Origin: Massilia arenae | GTDB taxonomy: Bacteria > Pseudomonadota > Gammaproteobacteria > Burkholderiales > Burkholderiaceae_D | Direction: 5' to 3' | Assembly: GCF_008014745.1 (NCBI RefSeq) | Contig: NZ_VPFD01000004.1 | Location: 124,001 to 188,000 of the forward strand | Length of the DNA stretch: 64,000 nucleotides | Shown here: positions 17,542 through 26,396 of the stretch, piece by piece | Layout of the letters: every line of letters starts with the position of its first letter | How positions within the stretch are numbered: the stretch's first letter is position 1 | Notes under the pieces: model-generated | What the model was told of the DNA's origin: nothing | What the model saw: only the letters and a program-made list of their open reading frames with translations | Databases searched by the model: none | Program-made: the position numbers and the translations under genes

Positions 17542-19401
17542 TCAGCGTGGCGCGTCTTCCTGAGCTTTGGACACTTCGGACACTTCGGCCGCTTTGGCCG
17601 CCTGTCCGTACATGGCTGCGCAATCGGGCCTGGTAGCGGACCGCTCGAGCGGGACGTGCCGGCCGCCGATGTCGAGGTCGGCCAGCGGTGGCGGCGCCGC
17701 GCGCACCCGGCCCGCGCGCAGGGCGTCCAGCATGGGCGCGCAAGCGCTCAGCGATGCGGGCAGGCTGCCGGCGATTTGCCATCCGCCCTGGTCGTCCTGG
17801 CGCAGCACGGCATTGCCGTGGTCGGGGGCGCCGACCACGATCACTTCGAGCCTGGCGTCGCCGCCGAGATCGATCATGTAGGCGTCGCATGGCGTCTGCT
17901 GGCTTCGCAGGCAGAGCGGCAGGTCGTAGTGCGCCTCGACCTTCTTCCAGTCGAATTGCGCGAAGCCGGCGGGCAGGGCGGCCCCGGCCGGCCAGACCTT
18001 CAGGTTGCGCTCGATCTGCGCCGGGGTGTCGGCATCGAGTGGGCGCGGCTGGCGCAGGCGCGCCAGTTCGGCGCGCAGCCAGTCGGCGTCGGGACCGGTG
18101 GCGCTTTCCTCCAACTGTGCCAGCGCGGCGCGGCCATGGCGTGCGCCATGGTGATGGAGGTAGGCCACGTCCAGCTGGCGCAGCGCGATCTGGCCGGACG
18201 CCAGGCGCGCCAGCTGGCTGTTCACCGCGATGCGGCCCGGATCGAGGACGGGCGACAGCAGCAGCGCCAGCACGGCCAGCACCACGAAGGCGGCGGCGAT
18301 ATTGACGCCGGCCAGGGCGCGCAGCCAGCCGCGGCGCAGCGCCGCTGCCGTATAGCCGCCGGCATAGCAGGCCGCGACCAGCAGGCTGGCGGCGGCGATG
18401 ACGCGGTCGGCCGACCAGCCGTGGTCCGCAACACGCAGCGCGAGGGCATAGGCGGCGAGCAGGGTCAGCGGCACCAGCAGCAGGCAGGCGATGCGCGCGG
18501 CGGCGGCCAGCACGCGCGCCGGCGGGCTGGCGCCGTCCTGGTAGGCGGCATTGATCAACACGACGAAGGCGGCTGCGGCGCTGAGCAGGATGCCGCCGGC
18601 GCTGCGCGTGGCCCATAGCGGATCGAGCCCCGTGAACGGCAGGCTGGCCAGGAAGCCGCCTACCAGCAGGGTGAGCACCGGCAAGATCCAGGACAGCAGC
18701 ACGTGCAGCAGGTTGCGGATACCGCGCACGATGGCGGGCTTGACGTCGGTCAGGTGCATCGCCACCGAAAACGCGAAGGCGGTGACGGGAATGAAGAACC
18801 AGGCTTTGCCGATGGCCTTGCTCAGGAAGTCGAGCTTGACCAGGTCGAACAGCGCGGCGCCCAGTTGCAGCACCATCCAGGTGGCGCCCACGAACACGAG
18901 GCAGAACAGGATCTGCAGGTTGAGCTTCCAGGCGACTTCGAAGTAGCTGGCGTAGGCCGCGATGCGGCGTCCCTCGCGGCTGGCCGCCAGCACCAGCGCA
19001 TGGGCGATGAAGAAGCCGACCGCCAGGCAGAAGGTGAGCATGCCGGACGGCTTGCCGCCCTCCCACGAGGTCCCGCCGAGCCGGCGCCACATATCGTAGG
19101 CGGCCAGCAGCGCGATAACGGCGGCCGCGCCCAGCGCCCACGCGGTCAGCTGGCGGCGCGACAGGTGGCCAAGGCCGCTGATCAGGATCACCGGCAGCAG
19201 CAGGCCGAGCATGGCGAGCGGCCCGAACAGCAGCGGGACGGTGGCCGGCCAGGACTTGTCCTGCGCCGCCGTGTACAGCAGGTAGAGCAGCAGGCCCTGG
19301 GCCAGGCCGATGACTATGCGCGTGGGGCCGAGCCAGGTCGGGACGAGGTCGTCGTCCGGCGAAGTTGCGGGAAAAGCGGCGGCGGGCGTGGGCTGCTGCA
19401 T
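17542..19401 (-). CDS. DUF4153 multi-spanning membrane protein
   Basis: A 619-aa protein. The first ~390 residues contain about ten hydrophobic helices (for example GLAQGLLLYLLYTAAQ and LLSWILPVLTLLVGGFLASL), as in DUF4153 proteins; the last ~220 residues are soluble and include short Cys-containing stretches (LPLCLRSQQTPCDAYMIDLG). ATG 19401 has AAGGA nine bases upstream and is preferred over a TTG at 19410. Function of the family is unknown. It is followed by the ClpP-like gene after 54 bases. Confidence 0.75.
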   Translation of the reverse strand: MQQPTPAAAFPATSPDDDLVPTWLGPTRIVIGLAQGLLLYLLYTAAQDKSWPATVPLLFGPLAMLGLLLPVILISGLGHLSRRQLTAWALGAAAVIALLAAYDMWRRLGGTSWEGGKPSGMLTFCLAVGFFIAHALVLAASREGRRIAAYASYFEVAWKLNLQILFCLVFVGATWMVLQLGAALFDLVKLDFLSKAIGKAWFFIPVTAFAFSVAMHLTDVKPAIVRGIRNLLHVLLSWILPVLTLLVGGFLASLPFTGLDPLWATRSAGGILLSAAAAFVVLINAAYQDGASPPARVLAAAARIACLLLVPLTLLAAYALALRVADHGWSADRVIAAASLLVAACYAGGYTAAALRRGWLRALAGVNIAAAFVVLAVLALLLSPVLDPGRIAVNSQLARLASGQIALRQLDVAYLHHHGARHGRAALAQLEESATGPDADWLRAELARLRQPRPLDADTPAQIERNLKVWPAGAALPAGFAQFDWKKVEAHYDLPLCLRSQQTPCDAYMIDLGGDARLEVIVVGAPDHGNAVLRQDDQGGWQIAGSLPASLSACAPMLDALRAGRVRAAPPPLADLDIGGRHVPLERSATRPDCAAMYGQAAKAAEVSEVSKAQEDAPR

Positions 19402-19486
19402 GGGCGTCAATCCTTGATCGTGGTCTTGACGGGTATCTTACTTTTAATTTACTTCCGATCAACGAAAAATGACGCCCACAAGTCTG

Positions 19487-19840
19487 CTAGCTACCGCGGT
19501 AAGTCGAATACGACCACGGCGTCATCACCAGCGGCACGTGGTAGTTCTGGGCGGGGTCGGCGATGCCGAAGCCGAGCGCGATGCGGTCCAGGAAGCGGGG
19601 AGATGGAAGGTCGACGCCGCGCGCCGCGTAGTAGTCGCCGGCGTGGAATACCAGTTCGTACTGGCCGGCCAGCAGCGCGGCGCCTTCCAGCAAGGCTTCA
19701 GCGCAGCGGCCGTCGTCGTTCGTCAGCGCACTCTTGAGCAGCGTGCGGCCGTCGGCGCCGATCGCGTACAGCTCGACCCGGATACCGGCGCCAGGGCAGC
19801 CGTGGGCGGTGTCGAGTACGTGGGTGGTGAGTTTTCCCAT
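19487..19840 (-). CDS. uraH: 5-hydroxyisourate hydrolase
   Basis: A 117-aa transthyretin-like protein with the family signatures THVLDTAHGCPG (residues 6-17), NYHVPLVMTPWSYSTY and the diagnostic C-terminal YRGS. It hydrolyses 5-hydroxyisourate, the product of urate oxidation, to OHCU. No signal peptide, so cytoplasmic. ATG 19840 is the start used by relatives; the frame runs further upstream without similarity. It is divergent from a TonB receptor and about 4 kb from puuE. Urate oxidase is not in the window. Confidence 0.93.
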   Translation of the reverse strand: MGKLTTHVLDTAHGCPGAGIRVELYAIGADGRTLLKSALTNDDGRCAEALLEGAALLAGQYELVFHAGDYYAARGVDLPSPRFLDRIALGFGIADPAQNYHVPLVMTPWSYSTYRGS

Positions 19841-19933
19841 CGTGGTCCTTGTCAGCAGATGTGGGTGGAAGCCCATCATAACGCCAGTACGGGCAGATAT
19901 AAGCGCCAGCTGGTTCTGGATATCACCCGCGTG

Positions 19934-19971
19934 ATTTCGTGATGCGAGGCTTGACTTCATACTCACGAAAT
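19934..19971. promoter_or_regulatory. Inverted repeat between uraH and the TonB receptor
   Basis: ATTTCGTGA at 19934-19942 and its exact complement TCACGAAAT at 19963-19971, separated by 20 bp, lie in the divergent promoter region. Spacing of about 29 bp centre to centre fits binding of a dimer pair. No known consensus matched. Confidence 0.35.
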
Positions 19972-20056
19972 ATTGCATCTTTAGGCTATCGGCTTGCCAA
20001 ATCCGCATTCAAAAGCGCGGAACGCGGCAGCTCTTTCATCCAACCTGAAGACCGCA

Positions 20057-22453
20057 ATGATCATCAAACGACATCAGATCGCCAGCGCCGCCGCGCTGTG
20101 CGTGACCCATGCACTGGTTGGCGTGCATGCCCAGACTACCTCCACCGCAGCGGTGCCCATGCTGGCCGCCGCCGAACCGCAAGCCGTGATCGTCACCGGC
20201 ACCCGCGCCAGCAATTGCACCCAGTTCGACACCCTGGCGCCGGTCGACGTCTTCAGCCGCGAAGAGATCGCGGCCGTCGAGTCGGACGACCTGAACGACG
20301 TGCTGGCGCAGCTGGTGCCGTCCTATGTGGTACAGCGCCTGCCGATGGCCGACGGCCAGGTCTTCGTGCGGCCCGCCACCCTGCGCGGGCTGTCGCCGGA
20401 CCAGACCCTGGTGCTGGTCAACGGCAAGCGCTTCCACCGCAGTGCCTTCCTTGGCGCACGTGGCTCGCAGGCGGCCGATATGGCGCAGATCCCGACCAGT
20501 GCGATCAAGCGCATCGAGGTGCTGCGCGACGGCGCCTCGGCCCAATATGGTTCCGACGCGATCGCCGGCGTCATCAACATCATCCTCGACGACACGACCG
20601 GCGGCGAAATCAACGCCCAGCATTCGCAATATGGCGAAAACGACGGCAAGACGAATACCGTTCGCGCCAAATACGGCTTCACGTTCGGCGAATCGGGCCG
20701 GATCAACCTGTTCGCCGAAGCGGCGGACGCCGACCCCACCTCGCGCACCCGCCAGCGCCAGGACGCGATCGACTTCCAGGCGGCCCACCCCGAGCTGCAG
20801 GTACCGAACCCGGTCCAGCGCTGGGGCCAGCCGGAGCTGGAAAGCCAGCGCATCGGCTACAACGCCAGCGTGGGCCTTGGCGGCGAGCTTGAAGCCTACA
20901 GCTACGGCCTGTTCGGCCGCAGCGAAGGCGTGTCCGACTTCAACTGGCGCAACCCAGACACCAGCGGCAGTGTTTATAACAAAACCGCAGCATTCCCCGG
21001 CTGGGACGTGCGCAGCATCTACCCGACCGGCTTCAGCCCTCAGTACACCAACGAGCAGGACGACCTGCAGGTGCTGGCCGGCGTGCGCGGCCGCTTTACC
21101 GATGCGCTGGGGTGGGACCTGTCTGCCTCGTATGGCCGCAACCGCATCGACTACGGCCTGCACAATTCGATCAATGCCTCGCTGGGCCCGAGCAGCCCGA
21201 CGTCGTTCGACCTGGGTCGCCTGACCCAGGAAGAAAAGCTGGTCAACGCCAATTTCAATTACGAGTGGAGCGTGGCGGCGCTGGCGCGGCCGGTCAACGT
21301 CGGCTTCGGCCTCGAGTACCGCAACGAACGCTATGGCGTGCGCGCCGGCGAGGCGGCATCGTACGCGGTCGGCCCCGGCGCCGCCTACGGCCTCGACCCG
21401 AGCGCCAACGGCGCCCCGGGTTTCAGCGACCGCCAGGCCGGCCGCTGGGACCAGGACAGCTACGCCGCCTATGTCGATGTCGAAGCGCCGCTCACCGAGC
21501 GCTTCTCGGTCGGCGCCGCGCTGCGCTACGAAGACTTCTCGGAATTCGGCGACAGCGTCAACGGCAAGCTGTCGGCGCGCTATGAGGTCACGCCCGACCT
21601 CGCCGTGCGCGGCTCCTTCTCGACCGGCTTCCGCGCCCCGACCCCGGGCCAACTGAATACCAGCAGCACCAGCCAGGGCCTTGACACCCGCACCCTGCTG
21701 GTGTTCACCAGCGGCCGCCTGTCGACGGGCGATCCGATCGCCGTGGCGCTCGGCGCCAAGGCCCTGACGCCCGAGGAATCGGACAACCTGTCGCTGGGCC
21801 TGACCTGGAAGGGCGCCATGGGCCTGTCGGGATCGGTCGACCTGTACCAGATCAAGCTGCGCGACCGCTTCAGCACCTCGGCCTCGTTCCCGGTGCCGGC
21901 CGGGATGGCCAATCCGCTGCGCTACACCTCGGTCAACTACTTCACCAACGACTTCGACACCACCACCCAGGGCATCGATATCGTGGCGAACCACCTGAGC
22001 CGCGTCGCCGACGGCCGGCTCAACCTGACCCTGGCCTACAACTACAACAAGACGCAGGTCGACGACGGCAGCACCGCGGTCGCCTCCAACCTCACCCAGC
22101 GCACGATCTTCGAAGACCGCCTGCCGCGCCAGAAGGCCACCATCGGCGCGACCTACGAGCGCGGCGCCTGGAGCGCGCTGGGACGGATGCGCCACTACGG
22201 CGCCTGGACCGACAGCACCGGCAACGCGACCGGCGACATCTTCCAGCGCTTTGGCGCGATGCGCTTCTTCGATGCGGCGCTGAGCTACAAGCTCACGCCG
22301 AAACAGACCTTGCGCTTCGGCGTCGACAATGTGTTCGACAAGTATCCCGACGAAGCGGTATTCCAGGCCAGCCGCGGCCTGATTTACTCGCGCAACGCGC
22401 CGTACGACACCGATGGCCGTAACCTGTACGTCGACTACACGGTGAAGTTTTGA
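20057..22453 (+). CDS. TonB-dependent outer-membrane receptor
   Basis: A 798-aa receptor: signal peptide to about residue 30 (MIIKRHQIASAAALCVTHAL), TonB-box-like AVIVTGTRA, plug domain with LRGLSPDQTLVLVNGKRFHR and RIEVLRDGASAQYGSDAIAG, then a 22-strand barrel ending LYVDYTVKF. ATG 20057 fits the signal peptide. The stop overlaps the TTG start of the next gene, a Tat-exported PLP enzyme, so the two are coupled. It sits in a purine-degradation region, but siderophore or peptide ligands are equally likely. Confidence 0.92.
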   Translation: MIIKRHQIASAAALCVTHALVGVHAQTTSTAAVPMLAAAEPQAVIVTGTRASNCTQFDTLAPVDVFSREEIAAVESDDLNDVLAQLVPSYVVQRLPMADGQVFVRPATLRGLSPDQTLVLVNGKRFHRSAFLGARGSQAADMAQIPTSAIKRIEVLRDGASAQYGSDAIAGVINIILDDTTGGEINAQHSQYGENDGKTNTVRAKYGFTFGESGRINLFAEAADADPTSRTRQRQDAIDFQAAHPELQVPNPVQRWGQPELESQRIGYNASVGLGGELEAYSYGLFGRSEGVSDFNWRNPDTSGSVYNKTAAFPGWDVRSIYPTGFSPQYTNEQDDLQVLAGVRGRFTDALGWDLSASYGRNRIDYGLHNSINASLGPSSPTSFDLGRLTQEEKLVNANFNYEWSVAALARPVNVGFGLEYRNERYGVRAGEAASYAVGPGAAYGLDPSANGAPGFSDRQAGRWDQDSYAAYVDVEAPLTERFSVGAALRYEDFSEFGDSVNGKLSARYEVTPDLAVRGSFSTGFRAPTPGQLNTSSTSQGLDTRTLLVFTSGRLSTGDPIAVALGAKALTPEESDNLSLGLTWKGAMGLSGSVDLYQIKLRDRFSTSASFPVPAGMANPLRYTSVNYFTNDFDTTTQGIDIVANHLSRVADGRLNLTLAYNYNKTQVDDGSTAVASNLTQRTIFEDRLPRQKATIGATYERGAWSALGRMRHYGAWTDSTGNATGDIFQRFGAMRFFDAALSYKLTPKQTLRFGVDNVFDKYPDEAVFQASRGLIYSRNAPYDTDGRNLYVDYTVKF

Positions 22454-23742
22454 GTCGGCCCGACCCGCAGCGGCGGGCCTGGCTGCGGGCCGGCCTGAGC
22501 TTGCCGCTGGTGCCGGGGAGCGCGCTGGCGGCGGCGCCCGCGCTGCCCGACATTGCGCCGCCGGCGCTGACACCGGCCGCGTTGGCGCGTGACAACGCCT
22601 ATTGGGCCCGCGTGGCGGCGCACTACGACGTCACCGACGAAGTAGCGATGCTCGACAACGGCTACTGGGGCTCGATGGCGCGCCCCGTGGTTGCGGCCTA
22701 CCAGCGTCAGGTGGCCGAAGTCAACCACGGCAACGCCTACTACGGCCGCCTGCGCTTTCCGCCCGAGTACGAGGCGGCGCGCGCCGCGGTCGCCACGGCG
22801 CTGGGCGTGGAGCGCGACGAGATCGTGCTCACGCGCGGCGCCACCGAGGCGCTGCAGGCGCTGATCGGCGGCTACAACCGGCTGCGGCCTGGCGACACCG
22901 TGATGTGCGCCGACGTCGACTACGACAATATGATCACGACCATGGGCTGGCTCAAGGAGCGGCGCGGCGTCGAGGTGGTCAAGATCGCGGCGCCGGACGC
23001 CGCCACGGCGACCGTCCAGTCGCTGGTCGACTGCTATGCGCAGCCGATGGAGCGCCATCCGAAGCTCAAGATGATGCTGCTCACCCACGTCAACCACCGC
23101 AACGGCATGGTCATGCCGGTGGCCGAGATCACGCGCATGGCGCGCGAGCGCGGCATCGGCGTCATTGTCGACACCGCGCACGGCTTCGGCCAGCTCGATA
23201 TGCGCATTCCCGACCTGGGCTGCGACTATGCCGGCATCAACCTGCACAAGTGGATCGGGGCGCCGGTGGGCGTGGGCGCGATCTACATCCGGCGCGGCAG
23301 GGTGGCCGACATCGATCCGTATATGGGAGAGAAGGACGGCATTGATATCCGCACCCGGGTGCATACCGGCACCGTCAACTTCGCCGCCTACCTGGCGCTG
23401 CCGCTGGCGCTGGACATCCACGCGCGGATCGGCGTGGCCAACAAACAGGCGCGCCTGCATCACCTGCGCACCCGCTGGGTGGAAGCGGCGCGGGGGATCG
23501 ACGGCATCGAGGTGTTGGCCTCACCCGACCAGCGCCTGACCAGCGCGATCGCCTCGTTCCGCCTGCGCGGCAAGACCTCGGTGGCCGACAATGTCGCGTT
23601 GTCGAAGCGGCTGCTGCAGGAGCATGGCGTGTTCGCCGTCATGCGCGACGGGTTGGCGTCCGGCGCCTGCGTGCGGGTGACGCCGGCGATCTTCACGCAA
23701 GAGGCGCAGGTCGATCGCCTGGTGTCGGCCTTGCGCGCCTGA
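22450..23742 (+). CDS. Tat-exported aminotransferase class V-fold PLP enzyme (PvdN/isopenicillin N epimerase-like)
   Basis: A 430-aa fold-type I PLP enzyme. The N-terminus RRAWLRAGLSLPLVPGSALA is a twin-arginine signal, so the folded holoenzyme would act in the periplasm. PLP site: Lys267 in INLHKWIG, Asp241/His244 in DTAHGFGQ, and TRGATEAL for phosphate binding. The start is a TTG overlapping the stop of the TonB receptor; the Tat motif begins a few residues after it, which supports this start. The known precedent for a Tat-exported class V PLP enzyme is PvdN of pyoverdine maturation. Reaction unknown: epimerase, lyase or transaminase. Confidence 0.82.
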   Translation: MSRPDPQRRAWLRAGLSLPLVPGSALAAAPALPDIAPPALTPAALARDNAYWARVAAHYDVTDEVAMLDNGYWGSMARPVVAAYQRQVAEVNHGNAYYGRLRFPPEYEAARAAVATALGVERDEIVLTRGATEALQALIGGYNRLRPGDTVMCADVDYDNMITTMGWLKERRGVEVVKIAAPDAATATVQSLVDCYAQPMERHPKLKMMLLTHVNHRNGMVMPVAEITRMARERGIGVIVDTAHGFGQLDMRIPDLGCDYAGINLHKWIGAPVGVGAIYIRRGRVADIDPYMGEKDGIDIRTRVHTGTVNFAAYLALPLALDIHARIGVANKQARLHHLRTRWVEAARGIDGIEVLASPDQRLTSAIASFRLRGKTSVADNVALSKRLLQEHGVFAVMRDGLASGACVRVTPAIFTQEAQVDRLVSALRA

Positions 23743-23773
23743 GTCCTATATCGACGCAATGAGCCGGCGTATG

Positions 23774-23819
23774 CGTCCGGTCATATACTGTTGTGGTCGT
23801 TGCAATATATGATCGGACG
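23774..23819. promoter_or_regulatory. Long inverted repeat directly upstream of puuE
   Basis: CGTCCGGTCATATA (23774-23787) and TATATGATCGGACG (23806-23819) are complementary at 13 of 14 positions, with an 18-bp spacer. The pair fills most of the 100-bp gap before puuE, ending 24 bases before its ATG. It could be a double operator or an RNA stem near the ribosome site. No known regulator consensus recognised. Confidence 0.45.
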
Positions 23820-23843
23820 TATTCTTCCTTGTAAAGGGACGCC

Positions 23844-24791
23844 ATGGCAGCTTCCTATCCGCGCGACCTGGCCGGCTACGGCCGCAATCCGCCACATGCG
23901 CGCTGGCCCGGCGGTGCACGCATCGCCCTGCAGTTCGTCCTAAACTACGAAGAGGGCGCCGAGAACTGCGTGCTGCACGGCGACCCGGCCTCCGAAACCT
24001 TCCTGTCCGAGATCGTCGGCGCCAGCGCCTTCCCGGCGCGCCACATGAGCATGGAGTCGCTCTACGAATACGGCTCGCGCGCCGGCCTGTGGCGTTTGCT
24101 GCGGCTGTTCGAGGAGCGCAGGCTGCCCCTGACCGTGTTCGGCGTGGCGCAGGCGCTCGAGCGCCATCCCGAGGCCGTCGCCGCGTTTCGCGAACTGGGG
24201 CACGAGATTGCCTGCCACGGCCTGCGCTGGATCTCCTATCAAAACGTCGACGAGGCGCTTGAACGCGCGCACATGAAAGAGGCCGTCGAGATCATGCGCT
24301 CCCTGACCGGCGCGGCGCCCCAGGGCTGGTACACGGGACGCGACTCGCCCAATACGCGCCGGCTGGTGGTCGAGCATGGCGGTTTTACCTATGACGCCGA
24401 CCACTATGGCGACGACCTGCCGTTCTGGCAGCGGGTCGAGGCGGCCGGACCGGATGGCGCCGTGCGCAGCACGCCGCACCTGGTGGTGCCGTACACGCTC
24501 GACACCAACGACATGCGCTTCGCCACCACCCAGGGCTTCAATTCCGGCACCCAGTTCTTCGACTACCTGAAGGACGCCTTCGACGTGCTCTACGCCGAAG
24601 GCGACCCCGCCGGCCTGGATCGGCCCAAGATGCTGTCGGTTGGCCTGCACTGCCGCCTGGCGGGGCGGCCCGGGAGGACGGCGGCGCTGGCGCGCTTCCT
24701 CGACTATGTGATACAGCATGACCGTGTCTGGGTGACGCGCCGCATCGATATCGCCAATCACTGGAAAGCGGTACATCCTTACGTGGAATGA
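23844..24791 (+). CDS. puuE: Allantoinase PuuE (polysaccharide-deacetylase fold)
   Basis: A 315-aa protein of the cofactor-light allantoinase family: YPRDLAGYGRNPPHARWPGG at the N-terminus, ALQFVLNYEEGAE, LGHEIACHGLRWISYQ and WYTGRDSPNTRRLV are all diagnostic. It opens (S)-allantoin to allantoate in the cytoplasm. It lies between the PLP enzyme and the xanthine dehydrogenase operon, consistent with a urate-breakdown cluster. AAGGGA precedes the ATG. Confidence 0.93.
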   Translation: MAASYPRDLAGYGRNPPHARWPGGARIALQFVLNYEEGAENCVLHGDPASETFLSEIVGASAFPARHMSMESLYEYGSRAGLWRLLRLFEERRLPLTVFGVAQALERHPEAVAAFRELGHEIACHGLRWISYQNVDEALERAHMKEAVEIMRSLTGAAPQGWYTGRDSPNTRRLVVEHGGFTYDADHYGDDLPFWQRVEAAGPDGAVRSTPHLVVPYTLDTNDMRFATTQGFNSGTQFFDYLKDAFDVLYAEGDPAGLDRPKMLSVGLHCRLAGRPGRTAALARFLDYVIQHDRVWVTRRIDIANHWKAVHPYVE

Positions 24792-24822
24792 CGAGCGAAA
24801 GCGCGTGCCTTAGATATGCGAA

Positions 24823-24855
24823 ATTGATGATAATCAATATAAGAAGTTGATGATA
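24823..24855. promoter_or_regulatory. Operator-like palindrome and direct repeat upstream of xdhA
   Basis: ATTGATGATAATCAAT (24823-24838) is a perfect 6-4-6 palindrome, and TTGATGATA recurs at 24847-24855, 23 bp after its first copy at 24824. The region is AT-rich and about 70 bp from the xdhA start, where a repressor or activator site would be expected. Confidence 0.45.
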
Positions 24856-24858
24856 TGA

Positions 24859-24887
24859 GGCGGGCTGCCGGATGGTAGCCTTCCGCC
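24859..24887 (+). promoter_or_regulatory. Leader stem-loop before xdhA
   Basis: GGCGG and GCTGCC pair with GGTAGC and CCGCC around a GGAT loop, giving an 11-bp stem (one G-U) with a CTT bulge, 35 bases before the xdhA ATG. It could affect translation or act as an attenuator; whether it belongs to a molybdenum-cofactor riboswitch cannot be told by eye. Confidence 0.35.
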
Positions 24888-24922
24888 CTTGGCGAACACT
24901 AAAGTTCTACTTTAAGACAGGC

Positions 24923-26386
24923 ATGTCAGAACCGATCCGATTCCTCTTCCGTGGCGAGGTGCGCGAACTACGCGAGGCGCCGCCGACGCAAACCATCCTG
25001 CAGCACCTGCGGGAGGACTTGCACTGCACGGGCACCAAGGAAGGCTGCGCCGAAGGCGACTGCGGCGCCTGCACCGTGGTGGTCGGCTCGCTGGAAGACG
25101 GCCACCTTGCACTCAAGTCCATTAACGCCTGCATCCAGTTCACCCCGACGCTGGACGGCAAGGCGCTGTTCACGGTCGAAGACCTGGCCGCGGCCGACGG
25201 CGCGCTGCATCCGGTGCAGCAGGCGCTGGTCGAGTGCCACGGTTCGCAATGCGGCTTCTGCACGCCGGGCTTCGCCATGTCGCTGTGGGGCATGTACATC
25301 AAGCAGGAGGGCCGCGTGCCGGCGCGCTGCGAGATCATTGACGCGCTATCCGGCAATCTGTGCCGCTGCACCGGCTACCGTCCCATCATCGACGCCGCGC
25401 GCCGCATGGTCGAACTGCCGCCTGTTGCTTTCGATAAACCTGCGCTGGCCGAGCGCCTGCGCGGCCTGCAGCGCAGCCACGGCTTCAGCTACACGGCCCA
25501 CGGCCAGCGTTTCCACGTGCCGCGCACGCTGGACGAGCTGGTGGCCCTGCGCGCCGCGCACCCTGATGCCGTGCTGCTGGCCGGTTCGACCGACGTCGGC
25601 CTGTGGGTCACCAAGCAGCTGCGCACGCTGGGCGACGTCATCTACCTGGGTCAGGTCGAGGCGCTCAAGACGGTGAGCGAAGACGCTGGCATGCTGGAGA
25701 TCGGCGCCGGCGTATCGCTGCAGGATGCCTATGCGGCGCTGTGCGAACGCTATCCGGCCGAATTGTCCGAACTCTGGCAGCGCTTCGCTTCGCTCCCGAT
25801 CCGCAACGCCGGCACCCTGGGCGGCAACGTCGCCAACGGTTCCCCGATCGGCGATTCTATGCCGTGGCTGATCGCGCTGGGCAGCCAGGTGGTCCTGCGC
25901 AGCAAGGAGGGCCCGCGCGTGCTGGCGCTCGAAGATTTTTATCTGGGCTACCAGCAGAAAGACCTGCGCGCGGGCGAATTCGTGCAAGCCGTGCGCGTAC
26001 CGCTGCCGGCCGCTGGGCTGCGGTTCCGTACCTATAAACTCGCCAAGCGCTTCGACCAGGACATCTCGGCCGTGTGCGCCGCCTTTGCCGTGATGCTCGA
26101 CGGCGACACCATCGTCGATGCGCGCATCGCCTTTGGCGGCATGGCGGCCACGCCGAAGCGTGCGCACGAAGCCGAAGCCGTCCTGCGCGGCCAGGCCTGG
26201 AGCGAAGCCACGCTGCGCGCGGCGATGGCGGCGCTCACGCGCGACTATGCGCCGCTGAGCGACGCGCGCGCCTCCGGCAGCTACCGCATGCGCACTGCGC
26301 AAAACCTGTTGCACCGCTTCTGGCTGGAGACGCGCACGGAAAATCCGCTGCCGGCCAGCGCCGTCAACGCCTTTGCCAGCCTGTGA
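24923..26386 (+). CDS. xdhA: Xanthine dehydrogenase small subunit (2Fe-2S and FAD)
   Basis: A 487-aa subunit. Residues 1-165 carry two [2Fe-2S] sites: Cys35, Cys42, Cys47 and Cys50 region in CTGTKEGCAEGDCGACTVVV, then CGFCTPGF and CRCTGYRPI. The rest is the FAD domain (AGSTDVGLWVTKQLR, NAGTLGGNVANGSPIGDSMP). Passes electrons from the Mo site in XdhB to NAD. ATG 24923 (MSEPIRFLFRG) is the family start. Eleven bases separate its stop from xdhB. Confidence 0.95.
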   Translation: MSEPIRFLFRGEVRELREAPPTQTILQHLREDLHCTGTKEGCAEGDCGACTVVVGSLEDGHLALKSINACIQFTPTLDGKALFTVEDLAAADGALHPVQQALVECHGSQCGFCTPGFAMSLWGMYIKQEGRVPARCEIIDALSGNLCRCTGYRPIIDAARRMVELPPVAFDKPALAERLRGLQRSHGFSYTAHGQRFHVPRTLDELVALRAAHPDAVLLAGSTDVGLWVTKQLRTLGDVIYLGQVEALKTVSEDAGMLEIGAGVSLQDAYAALCERYPAELSELWQRFASLPIRNAGTLGGNVANGSPIGDSMPWLIALGSQVVLRSKEGPRVLALEDFYLGYQQKDLRAGEFVQAVRVPLPAAGLRFRTYKLAKRFDQDISAVCAAFAVMLDGDTIVDARIAFGGMAATPKRAHEAEAVLRGQAWSEATLRAAMAALTRDYAPLSDARASGSYRMRTAQNLLHRFWLETRTENPLPASAVNAFASL

Positions 26387-26396
26387 GGGATTGATC

